From: Halobacillus amylolyticus
GTDB lineage: Bacteria; Bacillota; Bacilli; Bacillales; Halobacillaceae
Length of the DNA: 64,000 bases
Assembly (NCBI RefSeq): GCF_022921115.1
Contig: NZ_CP095075.1
Location: 3,360,001 to 3,424,000 of the forward strand
Reading direction: 5' to 3'
Shown here: positions 42,427 through 51,507 of the stretch, piece by piece
Layout: each line of letters begins with the position of its first letter
Numbering within the stretch: position 1 is the first letter of the stretch
The notes under the pieces: generated by a model
Seen by the model: the letters and a program-made list of their open reading frames with translations, nothing else
The model's database searches: none
What the model was told of the DNA's origin: nothing
Position numbers and translations under genes: made by a program

Positions 42427-44412
42427 ATGAAGTTCCTGCCTAAACGAAGGAAGGCAAAAGACTCTGAACAGCTTTCGGAAGTGGATCAGGCAGACGATAG
42501 TGTAAAACAGGTGAATTATTTAGGCTTTATGTCTAGAATCATTTTACTTCTATGTATTGTCTGGACTGTATTTCAGTTATATACGAGTAGTTATGGAGTT
42601 ATGGAGACTGTGAAGTTTAGGGCCTGGCACTTAGGATTTTTGCTTGTATTAACTTTTTTACTCTATCCTGCCTCGAAGAAAAGTAGTGGAAATAGAGTGG
42701 CGCCGACGGCCTGGGATATCATTTGTGTCATTCTGGCGGTTGGATCGATTGGCTATTTTATTTCTATGTACGACAATTTTATCCTTGAAAGAAATGGTAT
42801 CAATACGACACTCGATTATATCATAGGTGGGATTGCCGTACTCTTATTATTTGAGGCAAGCAGGAGGGTTGCCGGAAAAGGACTCACCATCATTGCGGCC
42901 ATTTTCCTCCTGTATAATTTTTTCGGAGCTTATATACCTGGCCTATTAGGACACTATGGATTTACTGTCGAACGAGTGATTAATGTCATGTTCTGGGGAA
43001 GCCAGGGGATCTTTGGCATTGCCTTGGGTGTGTCAGCCACATACATTTTTGTCTTTGTGCTTTTTGGGGCTTTTCTTAAAAATAGTGGTTTTACTGACTT
43101 TATCAATGATCTAGCCTTAACCATTGCAGGACGTTCAGCAGGAGGCCCAGCAAAGGTTGCTATTTTTGGAAGCGGCTTCATGGGGATGATTAGTGGGAGT
43201 GCTGTCGGAAATGTTGTGACTACAGGTACGGTTACGATTCCGATGATGAAGAAAACCGGATATAACCCTAAATTTGCCGGCGCTGTAGAGGCGGTAGCGT
43301 CTACTGGTGGATTAATAGCCCCTCCTATCATGGGAGCTGCTGGGTTTATCATGGCCCAATTTTTAGGTGTGCCGTATACAGTGGTTATGATGGCAGCATT
43401 AATTCCAGCGGTCCTTTATTATGTAACCCTATTTATGGTCGTTCATTTTGAAGCGAAAAATATGGGGCTATCCGGTTTATCGAAGGAAAACATCCCAAAC
43501 GCAGTAGAGGTCTTAAAGAATGGGGGCCATTTGCTAATTCCGCTGATTGTGCTGGTGGGAGCTTTATTTTCTGGTGTAACCCCATTGTTTGCAGCGATCT
43601 GGGCATTACTTTCGACCGTAGCAGCTAGCTGGTTAAGAAAATCGACGAGAATGAACGTTAGAACGATATTACGTTCTATTGAGGAAGGTGCTAAAGGAGC
43701 TATAAACGTTGGGATTGCATGCGCGATTGTAGGCGTTGTGATAGCAACAGTAAGTTTGACAAGTTTAGGACTCGTAGTAGGCAATAATGTGATCAATCTA
43801 GCTGGGGATAGTGTGTTCTTAGCGGCATTATTAACAATGGCTATAAGTATCATTCTTGGAATGGGCGTTCCTGTGACGGCTGCTTATATTATTGTTGCTG
43901 CCATTGCTGTGCCTATCTTGATCACTATGAATGTCGCACCGTTAGCTGCCCATATGTTTGCTTTCTACTATGCTGCTCTATCCAGTATTACTCCTCCTGT
44001 AGCTTTAGCCTCGTATGCAGCAAGCGGAATTGCTGGGACAGATTCTGGAAAAGTATCGATCGAGTCTCTGAAAATAGGATTAGCTGGTTTTATTGTCCCG
44101 TTTTTCTTCTTGTTTAACCCAGTGCTCCTGTTTGATGGAGGTTCTACGTGGGATAGTTTGCTTGCTGCTGTCACAGCTATTATAGGTGTGATTGCCCTGG
44201 CCTCCGTGGTCAAAGGGAGATTATTTATAAAAACGAACCTAGTCCAGAGAGTAATCATGCTAGTGGCAGCTTTCCTTTTAATTTTCCCGGGGCTATTGTA
44301 TGGATTGCTTGGGGCGGCTTTGATAGGAGTTGTGACGGTTATGCAGAGGCTTAGTATCAGGAAAGAAGATGAGGCGGCTAAAACAACCTCGGGTAAACGA
44401 CTTACCTTATAG
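42427..44412 (+). CDS. TRAP transporter fused permease (DctQM-type)
   Basis: 661 residues with about 16 or more hydrophobic segments. The small DctQ-like 4-helix part (about 30-150) is fused to the large DctM-like part, as is usual for TAXI systems. DctM hallmarks include GSAVGNVVTTGTVTIPMMKK, GYNPKFAGAVEAVASTGGLI, APPIMGAAGFIMAQFLGVPY and SSITPPVALASYAASGIA. It uses an ion gradient (usually Na+) to import the ligand delivered by the binding protein encoded 40 bases upstream. Open frames on the opposite strand here are composition shadows. Confidence 0.95.
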   Translation: MKFLPKRRKAKDSEQLSEVDQADDSVKQVNYLGFMSRIILLLCIVWTVFQLYTSSYGVMETVKFRAWHLGFLLVLTFLLYPASKKSSGNRVAPTAWDIICVILAVGSIGYFISMYDNFILERNGINTTLDYIIGGIAVLLLFEASRRVAGKGLTIIAAIFLLYNFFGAYIPGLLGHYGFTVERVINVMFWGSQGIFGIALGVSATYIFVFVLFGAFLKNSGFTDFINDLALTIAGRSAGGPAKVAIFGSGFMGMISGSAVGNVVTTGTVTIPMMKKTGYNPKFAGAVEAVASTGGLIAPPIMGAAGFIMAQFLGVPYTVVMMAALIPAVLYYVTLFMVVHFEAKNMGLSGLSKENIPNAVEVLKNGGHLLIPLIVLVGALFSGVTPLFAAIWALLSTVAASWLRKSTRMNVRTILRSIEEGAKGAINVGIACAIVGVVIATVSLTSLGLVVGNNVINLAGDSVFLAALLTMAISIILGMGVPVTAAYIIVAAIAVPILITMNVAPLAAHMFAFYYAALSSITPPVALASYAASGIAGTDSGKVSIESLKIGLAGFIVPFFFLFNPVLLFDGGSTWDSLLAAVTAIIGVIALASVVKGRLFIKTNLVQRVIMLVAAFLLIFPGLLYGLLGAALIGVVTVMQRLSIRKEDEAAKTTSGKRLTL

Positions 44413-44423
44413 GAGAGATGAAC

Positions 44424-45644
44424 ATGAACCAACCATTAAATGATATAAGAATTCTGGATTTGTCCAGGGTATATGCTGCACCTGCGGGATCAATGATTCT
44501 AGCAGATTTAGGGGCAGATGTTATCAGGGTTGAATCGTTAACAGGTTCAGATAGTATGAGGGAATGGGGACCTTTTGTAAACGGGGAGAGTACGTATTAT
44601 TTTTCATCTAACCGTAATAAAAGATCCATTACACTAAATTTGAAAGAGGAAAAAGGGAAAGACATATTTCTGGATTTAGTAAAAAAAGCAGATGTCGTTC
44701 TAGAAAACTTTAAAACAGGGACGATGGAAAAGTTGGGGTTAGGCTATGAATACTTGAAGACGGTTAACGATCAGTTAATTATGTGTTCTGTTACAGGCTT
44801 TGGTCAGACGGGTCCTGATAAAGGCGCTCCTGGTTTCGATCCAGTGATTCAGGCAATAAGTGGTTTAATGGATGTTACCGGGGATGCTGAAGGAGAGCCT
44901 ACTAAAGTTGGTGTGCCTATAGCAGATATTCTTACGTCTAATTATGTCGCGATTAGTATTTTGTCGGCCATTAGAATGAGAGACTTCAATAATCAGGGGC
45001 AGCATATTGATTTATCTTTACTTGATGTACAAATGAGCAGTCTGGCTAATGTATCGAGCAGCTATTTAAACGCTGGGAAAATCTCTAAGCGAGTGGGGAA
45101 TAGTCACAATAATGTCGTACCTTATCAGGTTTTCAAATGTAAGGACGATCCGATTATGTTGTGTGCTGGAAACAATGGTCTGTACGTTAAATTATGTAAG
45201 TTATTAAACCATCCGGAGTGGGCTGAAGATCCAAGGTATTACACAAATAATAAGCGCTTAGAAAATGAAGAAGAGTTAGTTTCCATGATTCAACAAGTGA
45301 TGAAAGAGAAAACGGCTGATGAATGGATGGAATTGCTCTCCCAAGCAAAAATCCCTGCTGGTAAAGTGAATACGATTGATCAAGCGTTTGATCACCCACA
45401 GGTTCAAGCCAGAGAAAGTGTAGAAGTGCTAACACATCCTATTGCTGGAGATATTAAAATGACAAAAAATCCAATGAGATTTTCAAACTTAAATATCTCA
45501 AGTAAATCTGCACCTCCCCTATTAGGAGAGCACACGGAAGAGTTATTAATGGAGGAATTGGGGTACAGTATAGAAGAACTTGAAGAATTAAGAGAGCAAC
45601 ATGTTATTTCCTATCCTGTTTTTGATAAAATAGTGGATGGATGA
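44424..45644 (+). CDS. CaiB/BaiF-type (class III) CoA-transferase
   Basis: 406 residues. Moves CoA from a donor thioester to a carboxylic acid, probably activating the imported acid. The family start IRILDLSRVYAAPAGSMILA is followed by DLGADVIRVE, FSSNRNKRSITLNLKEEKG, ADVVLENFKTGTMEKLGLGY and SVTGFGQTGPDKGAPGFDPV, with the catalytic Asp region later (LLDVQMSS). ATG 44424 lies six bases after AGGAGAG; ATG 44418 would be too close. With the dehydrogenase pair and hydratase it forms the opening steps of a beta-oxidation-like route. No thiolase or 3-hydroxyacyl dehydrogenase is in the operon. Confidence 0.93.
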   Translation: MNQPLNDIRILDLSRVYAAPAGSMILADLGADVIRVESLTGSDSMREWGPFVNGESTYYFSSNRNKRSITLNLKEEKGKDIFLDLVKKADVVLENFKTGTMEKLGLGYEYLKTVNDQLIMCSVTGFGQTGPDKGAPGFDPVIQAISGLMDVTGDAEGEPTKVGVPIADILTSNYVAISILSAIRMRDFNNQGQHIDLSLLDVQMSSLANVSSSYLNAGKISKRVGNSHNNVVPYQVFKCKDDPIMLCAGNNGLYVKLCKLLNHPEWAEDPRYYTNNKRLENEEELVSMIQQVMKEKTADEWMELLSQAKIPAGKVNTIDQAFDHPQVQARESVEVLTHPIAGDIKMTKNPMRFSNLNISSKSAPPLLGEHTEELLMEELGYSIEELEELREQHVISYPVFDKIVDG

Positions 45645-45668
45645 TACTAAGCTAAATAGGTGATAAAA

Positions 45669-46445
45669 ATGAATAAAGACAACTTCAAGAAGAATTACTC
45701 CATGCAGACTGTACATCGGGCCGTACAGATTTTGAGAGCTTTTTCGAGACACAATAAACGACTTACCTTAACTGAATTACATTCACTTACGGGGATTGGA
45801 AAATCAAGCCTCCAGCGGCTTCTTTCTACATTAACTATGGAAGGCCTGCTCCAAAAAAATGAGCAAGATAAACGTTATCAGCTTGGATTAGATTTTATCT
45901 TTTTTGCAGAGTTAGTAGAAAAAAGCTCAAGCCTCTTATCCATTGCCCAACCTGTGATGGAACGAATCTATTCCGAGACGACGGAAAGTGTTAGTTTAAG
46001 TGTCATTGAAAATAAGGAAAGAAAGTGTATTCACAACATTGAAAGTAAGCATGAGTTAAATGCGTTAACGTTTGTTGGTCAGACTTCCCCTTTATATGCG
46101 GGTGCTTCTGCAAAGGTTTTATTGGCACATTTTAATCAGGATGTATTAGAAAATTATTTAAACGATGTTTCCTTAGAGGGGATAACTGAACATACGATAT
46201 CAACAAAAGAAGCCCTCATCGAGGATCTGACAAAAATAAGAGAAAATGGTTTTGCGACAAGTCATGGAGAGAGAGTAAAGGGAGCGGGCTCGATAAGTGC
46301 ACCAATATTTGACCCTTTTTCAAATATTTTTGCAGCATTAACGACCATCATCCCTTCGGCGAGGGTAGACGATTATAACTTTGAGGAATTTACAGATAAA
46401 ATAGTAAAGGGAGCAAAGGAAATTACGGATAAATTAAGAATGTAG
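45669..46445 (+). CDS. IclR-family transcriptional regulator
   Basis: 258 residues with an N-terminal winged helix (HRAVQILRAFSRHNKRLTLT, ELHSLTGIGKSSLQRLLSTL) and a C-terminal IclR effector domain (GQTSPLYAGASAKVLLAHF, IRENGFATSHGERVKGAGSI, SAPIFDPFSNIFAALTTIIP). ATG 45669 follows AATAGGTGA; GTG 45660 is in frame. It is the last gene of the catabolic operon, ending in a clear terminator at 46487-46522. It probably senses the acid or its CoA ester and controls the operon through TTACCG-N5-CGGTAA at 38266. Confidence 0.93.
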   Translation: MNKDNFKKNYSMQTVHRAVQILRAFSRHNKRLTLTELHSLTGIGKSSLQRLLSTLTMEGLLQKNEQDKRYQLGLDFIFFAELVEKSSSLLSIAQPVMERIYSETTESVSLSVIENKERKCIHNIESKHELNALTFVGQTSPLYAGASAKVLLAHFNQDVLENYLNDVSLEGITEHTISTKEALIEDLTKIRENGFATSHGERVKGAGSISAPIFDPFSNIFAALTTIIPSARVDDYNFEEFTDKIVKGAKEITDKLRM

Positions 46446-46486
46446 GTGGTTCTTAGCATCTTAGGTAAAATCATGAAATTGTGAGG

Positions 46487-46522
46487 CCTTGTGAATAGAT
46501 TCTTCACAGGGTTATTTTTTTT
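46487..46522 (+). terminator. Terminator of the TRAP/acyl-CoA operon
   Basis: Arms CCTTGTGAA (46487-46495) and TTCACAGGG (46503-46511, one wobble), then TTATTTTTTTT. Confidence 0.88.
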
Positions 46523-46605
46523 GCATGCTTTCGGGTGCAAAGAAGCCGAAGGAATATGTGCTGCTTTCTAGTATCCCCCATTAAAATTCATTAAAAAGAT
46601 GTGAG

Positions 46606-46707
46606 GTCTGTCGCAGACAAGTTAAATGGCAGGTGGCAATCTGCATCTCTTTAAGACCCTAAAACCAGGGCGTGACGGCTGCCTGTTCCGTCCTCAAATA
46701 ACTTGTC
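46606..46707. ncRNA. Candidate structured RNA element
   Basis: A perfect 9-bp closing stem GACAAGTTA/TAACTTGTC (46616-46624 and 46699-46707) encloses three hairpins: AT(G)GCAG/CTGCAT (46626-46646), CCCT/AGGG (46657-46670) and GACGG/CCGTC (46674-46692). The first and third loops contain complementary GGCA and TGCC. A short hairpin GTCTG-TCG-CAGAC (46606-46618) competes with the closing stem. I could not match it to a named riboswitch class, and no gene follows closely on either strand. The rest of 46523-47075 shows no supported gene; a minus-strand open stretch near 46830-46930 looks weakly coding. Confidence 0.35.
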
Positions 46708-47075
46708 ACTTTATCTTATGTATAATATACCAAATTAATTAAGTGAAGATTTTCGCACTCGACAAGAGAAAAAAGAATAGGGTTATTCATAATTTGCTTC
46801 TCTCATCTTCATCTAGGATAGTATTTCTTTGCTTCTTTCATTTCTAATCACTTGAGCATTAGCATCAGCTTTAATTGTTTTAAAGCTTTTTGCGTATTTT
46901 ATTACCCAATAATAGGATGTTCTAAAAGGTGTAAAATATCAGATGGAAATGATCGGATGGATATTTAGATGCCCCCGGCTAAGAACCAGCCTCCTACAGT
47001 CAATAAGTGAAAATGTTTAATCTGGAGATTTTAGCAAATGATAAAATAAATAATTTTATGGAGGTACGCTAACTT

Positions 47076-47771
47076 ATGGAACAAGAGGAAAAATTGAAAA
47101 CCGCTGGTATTGCAATGGGGAGCGACTGGAAGGTCCAGACTGTTGGGGGCGCTGAAGAAACGACGGATACTGTTGTAGATAGGGATAAAGTTCAAGCCAT
47201 TATTAATGATTGGAATGCGATGTCCAAGAAATCGGCTAATCTTACAATGGAACAGTACGGTCCTCCAAACGAGGCTATTTCAAGCAGACTAATCTGGTAT
47301 AACAATGGACCGTGGAAACGGACGATTGTCTATCGTGATGAAATTCCACATGATTTTCCACAACCCCATACCGATGTGATTGAGAATTATATTAATTATT
47401 CAGTACCACCAGAAATGTTTAGTGAACTGGCGAAATTTGATGGAAGTGTCATCGTTGAACGGACAAGAGGGGAAGTCTCTTCCCGATGTGATATGGAAGC
47501 AGCCAATATTCTAGCTCTTAACCTAATGAATGATATTGTCACAGGTAAGTTAACTGTTGAAAAAGCTCGTGATACCTATTGTGAAGTGACCTCAGCATTT
47601 ATGTTGAATAGACCGGCACCTTATGCGGAGAAACTGCAATTTGATGTCCCAAAAAGAGCAGAATATGATACGGACATCATTATGATTGCTGATGAAATGG
47701 CTGAGGAGATTATTGAAAATGTGAAAGATGCTGTTAACCCTGACAATAACCAAAATACAAATTATCATTAA
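47076..47771 (+). CDS. Conserved hypothetical protein
   Basis: 231 residues, soluble and acidic at the C-terminus. I recognise the pattern of a widely distributed uncharacterised family, also seen in proteobacteria, with blocks LIWYNNGPWKRTIVYRDEIP, HDFPQPHTDVIENYINYSVP and RGEVSSRCDMEAANILALNL, then MNDIVTGKLTVEKARDTYCE. No catalytic motif can be named. ATG 47076 follows ATGGAGG. It is a single gene with two tandem terminators after it. The nearest neighbours do not explain its role. Confidence 0.7.
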   Translation: MEQEEKLKTAGIAMGSDWKVQTVGGAEETTDTVVDRDKVQAIINDWNAMSKKSANLTMEQYGPPNEAISSRLIWYNNGPWKRTIVYRDEIPHDFPQPHTDVIENYINYSVPPEMFSELAKFDGSVIVERTRGEVSSRCDMEAANILALNLMNDIVTGKLTVEKARDTYCEVTSAFMLNRPAPYAEKLQFDVPKRAEYDTDIIMIADEMAEEIIENVKDAVNPDNNQNTNYH

Positions 47772-47821
47772 TCTCATTTCACGAAAACACGGCTTAAAAT
47801 TCCGACTACACATTAAAACTA

Positions 47822-47891
47822 AGCTGGCTGTGATCTCAGCTCTTTTTTCTAAAAACCCCTCAGTCTATATGTAGTGACTGAGGGATTTTTT
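47822..47891 (+). terminator. Two tandem terminators
   Basis: The first has arms AGCTG (47822-47826) and CAGCT (47837-47841) with TTTTTT. The second has CCCTCAGTC (47857-47865) and GACTGAGGG (47876-47884) followed by ATTTTTT. The second lies just past the rraA-like stop and can serve both strands. Confidence 0.85.
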
Positions 47892-47907
47892 GGGTTACGT
47901 ATGACTT

Positions 47908-48519
47908 TTAACCATCAGGAAATTCGCAGCCTTTTGCTTCCAGAATTTTATCTACCCATTTCCGATCAAGTGTTCCATCCTTAATGGATTGTAGAATCTG
48001 CTTCTCTTGCCTTTGTTGCTCCTGTGCAAGCTTGATCATGTCATTGGCACGCTGATAGGGAACAACTACGACACCATCTTCATCTCCAACGATAATATCT
48101 CCCGGATTGACGATTGTTCCATCCATTGTAATCGGTACGTTTATTTCACCTGGCCCATCTTTATAAGGACCATGGTGGGTAACACCCCGAGCATAAATCG
48201 GAAACGTTTCCTCTCGAATGACCGCAGAATCCCTGATCGCGCCATGAATCACAAACCCCGCAATTCCCTTTTTTTGAGCCATGCGCATCATAATTTCTCC
48301 AATGATGGCATGTGTCACTTCACCGCCCGCATCTACGACAATCACGTCTCCTGACTGTGCAAGGTCAATGGCTTTGTGAACCATTAAGTTGTCAGAAGGT
48401 CTGGTTTTGACTGTGATCGCACACCCAACCAGCTTTCCTTTTTTATGGTAAGGCCTTAAGTTAGCCCCGATACCACTTAGCCGGTGGGATGCTGATTGGG
48501 CAAGCGAACAAATGATTTG
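47908..48519 (-). pseudogene. RraA/HMG-aldolase-like gene with broken 5' end
   Basis: The main frame encodes the RraA-family core: LSGIGANLRPYHKKGKLVGC, AITVKTRPSDNLMVHKAIDL, GDVIVVDAGGEVTHAIIGE, GIAGFVIHGAIRDSAVIREE, then PGDIIVGDEDGVVVVPYQRA. The family includes 4-hydroxy-4-methyl-2-oxoglutarate/oxaloacetate aldolases. The frame is open back to a TGA at 48520-48522 with no usable start before Met at 48384, which would cut away the first strands. A different frame upstream begins MNTRNVTNHLFACPIS (from 48538), so a frameshift near 48495 probably separates start and body. Confidence 0.75.
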
Positions 48520-48991
48520 TCACATTACGAGTGTTCATAGGCATCTATTGATAATAAAAGATGAATAGCTGGCATGGGGATACAGTTGAACGGACTTGTT
48601 CGCATGTAAAGGCAGCCGGTGTTAAGTGACCTTTATGACTCCTATCCGCCATATTGAAAATAAGCAAAAAACAATCTCTTACTTTATATAGGTAGGGATT
48701 GTTTTTTTGCTTTTATTTAATTGTAGTGAGTATATGAAGGGGATTGGAAAGAGAGTAGGAACGAGATAGGGCCGATCCACCATAGAAGCGGCTTTTCGAA
48801 CATCCTCACAATCCTATTGTTGATGATGTAGGTCGATAAGATGACAAGCAGCCATGGTTCATGGTGATAAGGGCTGTATCGTGCCAGGGGAGGAAGGAAC
48901 CCATTCGTAGGTTAATATTTACAGTAAACCATTAATATTCCTTTATTTATGGTTTATTGGATTTATTTTTTATGATGAATATTGTAACCAT
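48520..48991. other. Intergenic region with bidirectional terminator
   Basis: One clear hairpin: AGCAAAAAACAATC (48663-48676) pairs with GATTGTTTTTTTGCT (48697-48711) and works on both strands because of its A and T tracts. The bases on either side (48545-48655 and 48715-48990) have no supported gene; an AT-rich stretch before 48992 may contain the amidase promoter. Confidence 0.55.
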
Positions 48992-50113
48992 TTGCAGAAG
49001 ATTGCTACAATATTATGGCAAACATGGAAAGTAAATAATAGGTATAAAGGAGTGGATGGTCTGTTTAATCTTTTTAAGAAAAGTAGCTTCATACTTATGC
49101 TAGGTTGCTTCAGCCTTATCATGTCTCTATCTGTGCTGACTCCAACAGTTTCTGCAGAACAAGGGATTACATATCGAGTCGACGCTACTTCTTTAAATGT
49201 GCGCAGTGAACCCAATATTGGTGCGCCTATCATCGGCTCTCATGATGACGACACCTTGGTTACGGTTTACGAGAATCGGTTTGGCTGGGCAAGAATCAAT
49301 CACAATGGTGTAAGCGGGTGGGTAGCCGCTTACTATTTGCTTGAGACGGACTCAGCCTCTCCCCAAGGTCAACAAATGACAGTAGCAGTAGATGCTGCCC
49401 ATATACGGACAGGACCTGGAACGGGCTATGATAGTCTTGGGTTAGCCTATCGTGGTGACTTTTTTCCAATGATAGAAAAGACCAATGGGTGGGTACACGT
49501 GAGATTGTCGGATGGAAGTACAGGGTGGATAGCAGGTTGGCTCGGGACCAATCATTCCACTCCACCAAGCGGATCTTCTGCCTTAGAAGGGATTACCATT
49601 GTGCTTGATGCAGGACACGGAGGATATGACCCAGGTGCTATAGGATATTTCGGAGAGTATGAAAAGAACCTAACCTTACCAACGGCTCACACCATCTCTG
49701 ATCAACTGCAGCAGGCGGGAGCCACGGTCGTTATGACTAGATCAGGCGATCAGTATTTACCCCTTGAGCAAAGGGTAAACATTAGCCATGCTTCTAACAC
49801 AGATGCCTTTATTAGTGTTCACTATAACTCCAGCCTTTACACGAGTGCTCAAGGCATAAGCACTTATTATTATTCGAATGCTGACAGAGGGCTTGCTGAT
49901 CAAATTCAAGGTCAGCTTATAGCTCACACCAACCTTCAAAATGATGGGGTGCAGGTAGGAGATTACCATGTGTTAAGAGAAAACAATGATGCGGCAGTCC
50001 TTGTTGAACTTGGGTTTCTATCAAATCCGATAGAAGTTGAGAGATTAAAAACTAGCAGCTATCAATCTAGTGTGGCTGAAGCCATCACACAAGGTCTGAT
50101 TGATTATTTTTAG
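48992..50113 (+). CDS. Secreted N-acetylmuramoyl-L-alanine amidase with two SH3 domains
   Basis: Zinc amidase that cuts the bond between muramic acid and L-Ala in peptidoglycan. A signal peptide (SFILMLGCFSLIMSLSVLTP, cleavage after VSA) is followed by two bacterial SH3 domains (VDATSLNVRSEPNIGAPIIG and VDAAHIRTGPGTGYDSLGLA). The Amidase_3 domain then has IVLDAGHGGYDPGAIG, a Glu in EYEKNLTL, SVHYNSS and the catalytic Glu in AVLVELGFLSNPIEVERL. The start is unresolved: TTG 48992 lacks a ribosome site, and GTG 49052 directly abuts AAAGGAG. It likely acts in wall turnover or cell separation. Confidence 0.92.
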   Translation: MQKIATILWQTWKVNNRYKGVDGLFNLFKKSSFILMLGCFSLIMSLSVLTPTVSAEQGITYRVDATSLNVRSEPNIGAPIIGSHDDDTLVTVYENRFGWARINHNGVSGWVAAYYLLETDSASPQGQQMTVAVDAAHIRTGPGTGYDSLGLAYRGDFFPMIEKTNGWVHVRLSDGSTGWIAGWLGTNHSTPPSGSSALEGITIVLDAGHGGYDPGAIGYFGEYEKNLTLPTAHTISDQLQQAGATVVMTRSGDQYLPLEQRVNISHASNTDAFISVHYNSSLYTSAQGISTYYYSNADRGLADQIQGQLIAHTNLQNDGVQVGDYHVLRENNDAAVLVELGFLSNPIEVERLKTSSYQSSVAEAITQGLIDYF

Positions 50114-50130
50114 GAAAGTGTAACATCAGC

Positions 50131-50180
50131 TACCTGACCTCGTTGCGTTAAAGCGATCAGGGTTTTACTGGTTTGATTTT
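50131..50180 (+). repeat. Decayed REP-like repeat, copy 11
   Basis: TACCTGACCTCGTTGCGTTAAAGCGATCAGGG keeps the GCGTTAAAGCG tail of the family, while its palindromic core has decayed. It lies between the amidase stop and a terminator. Confidence 0.55.
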
Positions 50181-50193
50181 TATGTTAAAAGAA

Positions 50194-50241
50194 AAAGAAC
50201 CGATAGCTGAGAGTAATATGCTCAGTTATCGGTTCTTTTAA
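50194..50241. terminator. Strong terminator between amidase and ROK gene
   Basis: 18-bp arms AAAGAACCGATAGCTGAG (50194-50211) and CTCAGTTATCGGTTCTTT (50221-50238) with one wobble, followed by TTTTAAT. It is suited to both convergent genes. Confidence 0.9.
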
Positions 50242-50292
50242 TGAATCTTGGAGACATCCTCTGCAAGACTTTTTGTTTCCATAGGAGTTTCT

Positions 50293-51507
50293 TTAATGCT
50301 GAGAAAAAAATTCTTCTAAAATCAAGACACACGCACCATAGGCTGAAGCATTTTCTCCAAGACTTGATAATACAATGGAGGTCTCTCTGGCTTCTTTCGT
50401 CAATCCTCTTGACTGAATGGTTTCTTTTAGACCTTCCATCAAAAAGTTTTTTGCGTTAGCAACGCCGCCGCCGATAATGATTCGTTTCGGGTTCAATGTG
50501 TGCATGAGGTTGACGAGACCTATTCCGAGAAACCTTCCCGTTTGATTTAATAATTCAACACTGAAATCATCTCCATCACAAGCAGCTTGATAAACCGTCT
50601 CTCCGTCTATCTTCTCGATATCATTCTCTACGAAGTCTAGAATACGTGAGGTTTTGCCAGTTTTTAAATGCTTTTTTGCTCGTGCTGCAATTGCTGGACC
50701 TCCAGCTAACGTCTGCAGACAACCATAATTTCCACAGGTACACTTAGGCCCTGACAGGTCGATGGTGACATGGCCGATTTCCCCGGCAATGTTGTTTTCG
50801 CCATGAAAAAGTTTTCCATTGATCATTATCCCTGCACCGATACCGTGGCCGACGTTGATCCCCACAATGTTATCCGTATCTTTTCCATTTCCAAACCATG
50901 ATTCACCAAGGGTCATGGTGCGGGCATCATTTTCTACTTTGACAATCATCCTGAATTCACTTTCCAACTCTTGCTTAATGGGAATATTGTGAAGGTCGAA
51001 GGAAGGGGCGAAAAGTGAGATTCCCTTTTCTATATCAACAATACCATGCATACCTACACCAATGCCTAAAAATTTTTCCGTATCATTCTTGTCTGATTGT
51101 AACAATGAGTAGATACCTGTCTTCATTGTAGCAAGAAGGTCTTCCTCAGTCGGATATTCTTTAATCTGTAGTACGGTTGAATCTTTTAATTCACCAAACA
51201 AGTTTGTAACTATGAACTTCATCTTGTATCGTCCTACGTCAATGCCGATGATGTAAAAGTGTTCGGCATTAATGGCTAGCAAAGTAGGCTTCCTTCCGCC
51301 TTGTGAAGCACCTTGTGTGGTCTCGATAACGAATTGGCTGGTAATTAATTCTTTAACGATATTACTGACGGTGGGAGGGGTGAGTCTTGTTTGTTTTGCG
51401 ATCTCTGCCCGAGAAATAGGGCCATCTTTCCGGATCATATTCAGGATGATGGATCGATTGATCGACTTCATTAATTGAAAACTTCCCCTATTGTACTTCG
51501 AAGACAT
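50293..51507 (-). CDS. ROK-family transcriptional repressor of the galactoside operon
   Basis: 404 residues. An N-terminal winged helix (SIILNMIRKDGPISRAEIAK, QTRLTPPTVSNIVKELI) is followed by the ROK sugar-kinase-like fold (GIDVGRYKMKFIVTNLFGEL, VENDARTMTLGESWFGNGKD, NIVGINVGHGIGAGIMINGK). The ROK zinc motif GPKCTCGNYGCLQTLAGG is intact. ATG 51507 has GGGAGGAAG upstream; the longer frame to 51543 is not needed. Divergent from the transporter/gal operon, it most likely represses that operon and is released by galactose or a related sugar. Confidence 0.92.
   Translation of the reverse strand: MSSKYNRGSFQLMKSINRSIILNMIRKDGPISRAEIAKQTRLTPPTVSNIVKELITSQFVIETTQGASQGGRKPTLLAINAEHFYIIGIDVGRYKMKFIVTNLFGELKDSTVLQIKEYPTEEDLLATMKTGIYSLLQSDKNDTEKFLGIGVGMHGIVDIEKGISLFAPSFDLHNIPIKQELESEFRMIVKVENDARTMTLGESWFGNGKDTDNIVGINVGHGIGAGIMINGKLFHGENNIAGEIGHVTIDLSGPKCTCGNYGCLQTLAGGPAIAARAKKHLKTGKTSRILDFVENDIEKIDGETVYQAACDGDDFSVELLNQTGRFLGIGLVNLMHTLNPKRIIIGGGVANAKNFLMEGLKETIQSRGLTKEARETSIVLSSLGENASAYGACVLILEEFFSQH

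Noticed and set aside
42954..44432. Three long minus-strand open frames inside the TRAP permease gene
   Set aside because: They lie exactly antisense to conserved membrane segments, have no ribosome sites and read as composition shadows.
46830..46930. Minus-strand coding-like stretch (WVIKYAKSFKTIKADANAQV...)
   Set aside because: Protein-like composition but no start codon, no ribosome site and no recognisable family; not enough to call even a relic.
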